Below are positions 60,078 through 64,000 of a stretch of DNA of 64,000 nt, in pieces (position 1 is the first letter of the stretch; the number at the start of each line of letters is the position of its first letter). Source of the DNA: Xenorhabdus hominickii (GTDB lineage: Bacteria; Pseudomonadota; Gammaproteobacteria; Enterobacterales; Enterobacteriaceae); NCBI RefSeq assembly GCF_002632725.1, contig NZ_NJAI01000001.1:983220-1047219 (forward strand), in the 5' to 3' direction. The translations under genes were made by a program, and so were the position numbers. The notes beneath the pieces were generated by a model, which worked only from the letters and a program-made list of their open reading frames with translations, made no database searches and had not been told where the DNA came from.

Positions 60078-61126
60078 GTGTTCAAAACCAGATGAGTATT
60101 CAAGACCATGCGAATGTTCAAAAAAATCGTGAACCGGAAAAAATGCCAGCTCCTTTGCTGAAAGCTAGCGGGTTAACGAAATATTATCCGGTAAAGACGG
60201 GGATCTTTTCTCCTGAGCGTATGGTAAAAGCGTTGGATGGGGTCTCATTTGAATTGGAGAAAGGCAAGACGCTGGCTGTTGTCGGGGAGTCCGGGTGTGG
60301 CAAATCCACGCTGGGACGGCTGCTGACCATGATCGAAAAACCGACGGAGGGAGAGCTTTATTATTTGGGGCAAAATTTACTGGTACCAGATAAAGAAGCA
60401 GAAAAACTCAGACGCCAGAAAATTCAGATAGTTTTTCAAAACCCTTATGCCTCTCTGAACCCGCGTAAAAAAGTGGGCCAGATTTTGGAAGAACCACTGC
60501 TGATCAATACGTCACTTACCACGGCGGAACGTCGGAAAAAAGTTTTTCTGATGATGGAAAAAGTGGGCTTGAAACCTGAACATTATCAGCGTTATCCGCA
60601 TATGTTTTCTGGCGGCCAGCGTCAGCGTATTGCCATTGCCCGTGGATTAATGTTAAATCCGGATGTGGTGATTGCTGATGAACCCGTTTCTGCACTGGAT
60701 GTTTCCGTGAGAGCGCAGGTTTTAAACCTGATGATGGACTTACAGCAAGAGTTGGGATTGTCGTACGTATTTATTTCCCATGATCTCTCAGTGGTTGAAC
60801 ATATTGCTGATGAAGTGATGGTAATGTATTTGGGACGTTGTGTTGAAAAGGGGAGTAAAGAAACGATCTTTACTAACCCTCGTCATCCTTATACACAGGC
60901 TTTATTGTCTGCGACACCGAGGCTGAACCCCGCGTTGCGCCGTGAACGTATCAAGTTGACGGGGGAATTGCCAAGCCCGATGAACCCTCCTTCGGGGTGT
61001 GCGTTTGCTGCTCGTTGTCGCCGTGCATTTAGCCCATGTACCCAATTTCAGCCTAAGTTGCAGCAATACGGCGAACAACTGATCGCATGCTTCGCGGTTG
61101 AACAGGATGAAAATCGCCCCACCTAA
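60074..61126 (+). CDS. dppF: Dipeptide ABC transporter ATPase DppF
   Basis: 350 residues; E. coli DppF has 334, the extra residues being in the N-terminus ([19 protein letters not shown]). Walker [10 protein letters not shown], signature [14 protein letters not shown], Walker [14 protein letters not shown]-loop ISHDLSV, and C-terminal [14 protein letters not shown]. Pairs with DppD. Translation is coupled through the ATGA overlap. A shorter start at the Met in MPAPLL is possible. Confidence 0.95.
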   Translation: MSVQNQMSIQDHANVQKNREPEKMPAPLLKASGLTKYYPVKTGIFSPERMVKALDGVSFELEKGKTLAVVGESGCGKSTLGRLLTMIEKPTEGELYYLGQNLLVPDKEAEKLRRQKIQIVFQNPYASLNPRKKVGQILEEPLLINTSLTTAERRKKVFLMMEKVGLKPEHYQRYPHMFSGGQRQRIAIARGLMLNPDVVIADEPVSALDVSVRAQVLNLMMDLQQELGLSYVFISHDLSVVEHIADEVMVMYLGRCVEKGSKETIFTNPRHPYTQALLSATPRLNPALRRERIKLTGELPSPMNPPSGCAFAARCRRAFSPCTQFQPKLQQYGEQLIACFAVEQDENRPT

Positions 61127-61363
61127 TCGTGTCTGACCGTGGTATAACATGTAAACGTAGCAGTAAACGTTATGTATAGTAACGTCAGAGAATGCAGCGG
61201 TTATATCTCGGTCATTTTTCTACTTTGAACTAATCATAACTTTTTTGAAATAACCATAACTTTGCATACATCAAAATAAGACGGCCGCAAAGAAAATCAA
61301 GTATACTCAGTCGCCTTATTAAGGTGTAGCAGTTGGTATTTTACAATTATCGGTTTGGATAAG

Positions 61364-62071
61364 ATGAAATTGCGTGTCAAACGTTCGTTAACCATTAAAC
61401 AGATGGCCGCAGTGACAGGAGTCACTTTGGTAACTATTGCCATTTTCATCACCATTCAGTTATCCCATCTATTGCAGCAGCGGAAAGATGACTATATCAG
61501 CCAGCTTAATAACGCGGCTGTACAGATTCAGACGCCGTTGGCGGAAGCCTTGTTGAGTTCAGATCTCAATAAAGCAAAAGCGTTACTGATTGGCTTGAAG
61601 ACCTCAGGCATTTTAGGCAGAGCTGACGTGGTATTGCCCGATAACGGTCGGATAATGAGCTTGAATTTTGCGACCCATCGCCCTATCCCGGAATTGGCTG
61701 AGCGATTTTTTGGTATTCCTGTTGAAGTACACATTCCGCTCTATGTTTATGGCGCTTCGCCAAGAAGCTCAGAGTCACAGGGAACCTTAATCTTGCAGGT
61801 TGATTCGAATCGGGTGTACCGTTTTGCCTTGAGTACACTCGCATTAATGTTGACTACCTATTTATTGCTTGCACTTATTCTTACAGTATCGATAAGCTGG
61901 TGTGTAAATCGCATTATCATACATCCACTGCGCAATATTGCGCTTAAACTGAACGAAGAACATCCACCAGAGCCTATGCCTTGCCCTAAGAGTCATCAGG
62001 ATGATGAATTGGGACTACTGGTAAAAGGTTATAATCGCCAATCTAATAAGCAGAAAACGCGATCAAAATGA
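61364..62071 (+). CDS. Truncated HmsP/PdeK (YhjK)-like membrane sensor without GGDEF-EAL
   Basis: 235 residues. TM1 (about 12-34), periplasmic sensor part (about 38-145), TM2 (about 150-173) and a HAMP-like segment (RIIIHPLRNIALKLNEEHPP) match the N-terminal third of E. coli YhjK/PdeK, from MKL..R.LTIKQMA to the DDELGLLVKGYNR that ends HAMP. In full-length PdeK (about 650 residues) GGDEF and EAL domains follow; here the protein stops within 12 residues, and only 105 bp separate it from yhjJ with no trace of either domain. The remaining frame is intact. It is either a relic or a sensor that now works without c-di-GMP output. ATG 61364 is used rather than an upstream TTG. Confidence 0.8.
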   Translation: MKLRVKRSLTIKQMAAVTGVTLVTIAIFITIQLSHLLQQRKDDYISQLNNAAVQIQTPLAEALLSSDLNKAKALLIGLKTSGILGRADVVLPDNGRIMSLNFATHRPIPELAERFFGIPVEVHIPLYVYGASPRSSESQGTLILQVDSNRVYRFALSTLALMLTTYLLLALILTVSISWCVNRIIIHPLRNIALKLNEEHPPEPMPCPKSHQDDELGLLVKGYNRQSNKQKTRSK

Positions 62072-62176
62072 AACCTTACAAGATGAATAATAGTCTAATC
62101 CTTGGTGATAATATCTAGATTATTCTGATTGGCTTAGGTATCAAGGATACAATTAAACAGGTAGGGGTAAGTGAGA

Positions 62177-63652
62177 ATGCAAGGCAACAAAATCAGATAT
62201 CTTATTGGTGGCGCGATTCTGGCGACGACTTGCTTAGCACAAGCAGAAACCTTACAGCCTGACCCGGCTTGGCAACAAGGCAAACTTGAAAATGGCTTCA
62301 ATTGGCAAGTCCTGCAAACACCACAGCGGCCCAATGACAGAATACAGTTGCGGTTATTGGTAAAAACGGGCTCATTAGCTGAGAAAAATCAGCAAAAAGG
62401 CTATACCTACCTTATCCCGAAAATCGTCTTATCCAGCAGTAAAGATTTGTCCTCGCAAAAACTGGAAAATCTATGGCATAACGCGATGAATACCAACAAT
62501 CCCTTTCCTCCAGCCATTGTTTCATACGATTTTACACTCTATAGCCTGAGCCTACCGAATAACCGCCCTGATTTACTGCAAGATGCGCTGATATGGTTAT
62601 CTGATATTGCCGGTCGCGCAGTATTTATGCCAGAGACATTAGCACAGGCCATGAAAGAGGCTGAATATCCGGTCACAACATTTCCGCCTGATATCCAAGA
62701 TCCGATGTGGCGTATGCGGCTGAAAGGTTCTACCTTGATCGATCATGATCCGGGCATGGCCGTATCCGTGCCTGTAGACGTGAGGAAAGTCGCAAACTTT
62801 TATCAGCAATGGTACACGCCAGACGCAATGACACTCTATATCGCGGGTCACGTTGACAATCGGTTACTGTCAGAGCGGATTAATCAGGCATTTGCATCAT
62901 TGGAAGGAAAACGGCAGACCCCCGTTCCTGTTCCAACACTGCTGCCACTAAAATCAGAAACGATTAACGTGGTCAGTGATAAAGTCCAACAAGACCGTTT
63001 ATCTTTAAACTGGAACCTAAATTGGTTACAGATTAACGATTCGCAGACACTGATGCAGTATTGGCTAAACGACCTGGCGCGTGATGCGCTTTATCGTTAT
63101 TTGCAAACAGAGCTTAAAGAAAAACATGATGGCATGAAGTTAGGCTTGGATTGCCGTGTGTTATATCAGCGGGCGAACTGCTCATTAAATCTGGATACTT
63201 CCAGAGACAAACTGATGGAATCCACACTTTATTTGGCTTCTCAGTTATCATCATTGCGTGAAAATGGGCTTCCGCAGGAACAATTTGATGAACTTTATGA
63301 GCAAAAACGAACGCAGCTTCAGCAATTGTTCGCCATGTATGCTCGTACAGACACTGATATTTTGATCAACCAACGTTTACTTTCACAACAAAATAACGTG
63401 ACAGATATCGCTCCCGAACAATTCCGGCGCTTAAGGCAAACATTTTTATCTTCCCTGACACCACAGCTCTTGAATAACAGATTGAAAGAAATGCTGTCGC
63501 AAGAAATCTCTTTTATTCTGGTGCAACCCAAAGGTGAAGAAAAGGTTGATGTTAATCTAATCAAAGATAGCTTTAACCAGATTATGCGCCCGGGACCATT
63601 GCCAGAAAAGCCTCAACAATCTGAAACTGAAACAACGAAAGAAGTGGAGTAA
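62177..63652 (+). CDS. yhjJ: M16-family pseudo-peptidase YhjJ
   Basis: 491 residues, E. coli YhjJ-like. The signal peptide ends at about LAQA-ETLQP. The M16 fold is recognisable (ENGFNWQVLQTPQRPNDRIQ, YTPDAMTLYIAGHVD), but the zinc motif HxxEH is absent: the corresponding place reads KGYTYLIPKIVL, as in E. coli YhjJ. So a periplasmic non-catalytic homologue is expected; role unknown. ATG 62177 follows AGGGGTAAGTGAGA; a GTG at 62171 is also in frame. In E. coli it also lies in the same genomic area as yhjK. Confidence 0.88.
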   Translation: MQGNKIRYLIGGAILATTCLAQAETLQPDPAWQQGKLENGFNWQVLQTPQRPNDRIQLRLLVKTGSLAEKNQQKGYTYLIPKIVLSSSKDLSSQKLENLWHNAMNTNNPFPPAIVSYDFTLYSLSLPNNRPDLLQDALIWLSDIAGRAVFMPETLAQAMKEAEYPVTTFPPDIQDPMWRMRLKGSTLIDHDPGMAVSVPVDVRKVANFYQQWYTPDAMTLYIAGHVDNRLLSERINQAFASLEGKRQTPVPVPTLLPLKSETINVVSDKVQQDRLSLNWNLNWLQINDSQTLMQYWLNDLARDALYRYLQTELKEKHDGMKLGLDCRVLYQRANCSLNLDTSRDKLMESTLYLASQLSSLRENGLPQEQFDELYEQKRTQLQQLFAMYARTDTDILINQRLLSQQNNVTDIAPEQFRRLRQTFLSSLTPQLLNNRLKEMLSQEISFILVQPKGEEKVDVNLIKDSFNQIMRPGPLPEKPQQSETETTKEVE

Positions 63653-63916
63653 GGTTGTACGAAGAAGAGCTATTTTTAGGTTGATTTAAGGTGAGTGCCC
63701 TGATCTTTGTGTTCTATAACGGATTGGCAATTACGAGGCAGGGTGATCATCAAACAGACCGGAAGATCGCGAGGGATCTTTCCGGCTAGGCTTGAATACT
63801 AAAAAAGATGATTTAGGACCAGACCATTCAAGTTTATCTTTCAGGTGGTTAGGAACAATACTGAATAAAGTTCTTATATCATCTTTATGAGAAAAGTAAT
63901 TTAACCCGAATTCTGC
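63653..63916. other. Gene-free end region with hairpin
   Basis: About 260 bp after yhjJ. A GC-rich hairpin with one bulged base (CCGGAAGATC with GATCTTTCCGG, 63759-63785) lies midway between yhjJ and the convergent partial gene. It lacks a clear U tract, so termination is uncertain. Confidence 0.4.
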
Positions 63917-64000
63917 TTAAGCCATCATTGGAACAGCTTCTTCTGAGTAGAAAACTTTCAGTGATGGTTTTTTCAATTTAAGGCAGTAAGCAATCAGTCC
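63917..64000 (-). CDS. C-terminal fragment of an unidentified gene running off the window
   Basis: On the minus strand an open frame enters from base 64000 and ends at TAA 63917-63919. It gives 27 residues ending in KVFYSEEAVPMMA. This is too little to name the product, and it may be chance. Confidence 0.3.
   Translation of the reverse strand, partial: GLIAYCLKLKKPSLKVFYSEEAVPMMA

Noticed and set aside
62177..63652. Missing HxxEH zinc motif in YhjJ as a new inactivating mutation
   Set aside because: E. coli YhjJ also lacks the motif at this place, so it is a family trait and not a local lesion.

Overview
The window comes from a gamma-proteobacterium of the Enterobacterales. Gene content and order follow the Escherichia coli chromosome in several syntenic blocks (yihI-hemN, glnG-glnL-glnA//typA, yihX//dtd-yiiD, yicH-xanP//gltS, recG-trmH-spoT-rpoZ-gmk//ligB-yicG, yidR/yidQ, avtA, tag//glyQ-glyS, tRNA-Pro-dppABCDF, yhjJ). 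The proteins are clearly diverged from E. coli, the DNA is moderately AT-rich, and a large very AT-rich island holds an invasin-like adhesin and an IS630 remnant. Together with a c-di-GMP phosphodiesterase reduced to its sensor half, this suggests an insect-associated Morganellaceae member, most likely Xenorhabdus or Photorhabdus. That assignment is inference, not read from a marker gene.

Layout. 1-4.6 kb: an unrecognised membrane protein, a SmvA-type drug exporter with its divergent TetR repressor, and the adenine permease AdeP behind a PurR-type box. 4.6-8.4 kb: a GT39-type membrane glycosyltransferase, yihI and hemN, with two mutually exclusive hairpins before hemN. 8.5-13 kb: the nitrogen regulation operon glnA-glnL-glnG (minus strand) with a sigma-54 promoter, two NtrC sites 32 bp apart and an NtrC site at glnL.

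13.1-28.3 kb: an AT-rich island lying between glnA and typA, which are divergent neighbours in E. coli. It carries a leaderless protein with about seven RCC1-like repeats (minus strand), a 1269-residue inverse autotransporter with a G10 tract inside its passenger, a decayed IS630 transposase, and four tandem leaderless paralogues (about 515-580 aa) with Ig-like modules that I cannot assign to a named family. Repeats are concentrated here: G10, a 13-copy TGATG array, a CCTACA hexamer array, a 22-bp palindrome and a perfect 48-bp palindrome. This is the best candidate for an undescribed system: a surface adhesin whose tip may be phase-variable, encoded beside a set of structurally related leaderless proteins.

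28.6-51.4 kb: core genes typA, yihX, dtd, yiiD/fabY, yicH, xanP, gltS, the recG-trmH-spoT-rpoZ-gmk operon, ligB, yicG, yidR, yidQ, avtA and tag. A strong plus-strand terminator at about 49.3 kb has no visible gene in front of it. 51.5-64 kb: glyQS, tRNA-Pro(TGG), the complete dipeptide ABC transporter operon dppABCDF, the truncated PdeK-like sensor, the M16-type pseudo-peptidase YhjJ, and the end of a minus-strand gene running off the window. No rRNA, CRISPR array or origin was seen.
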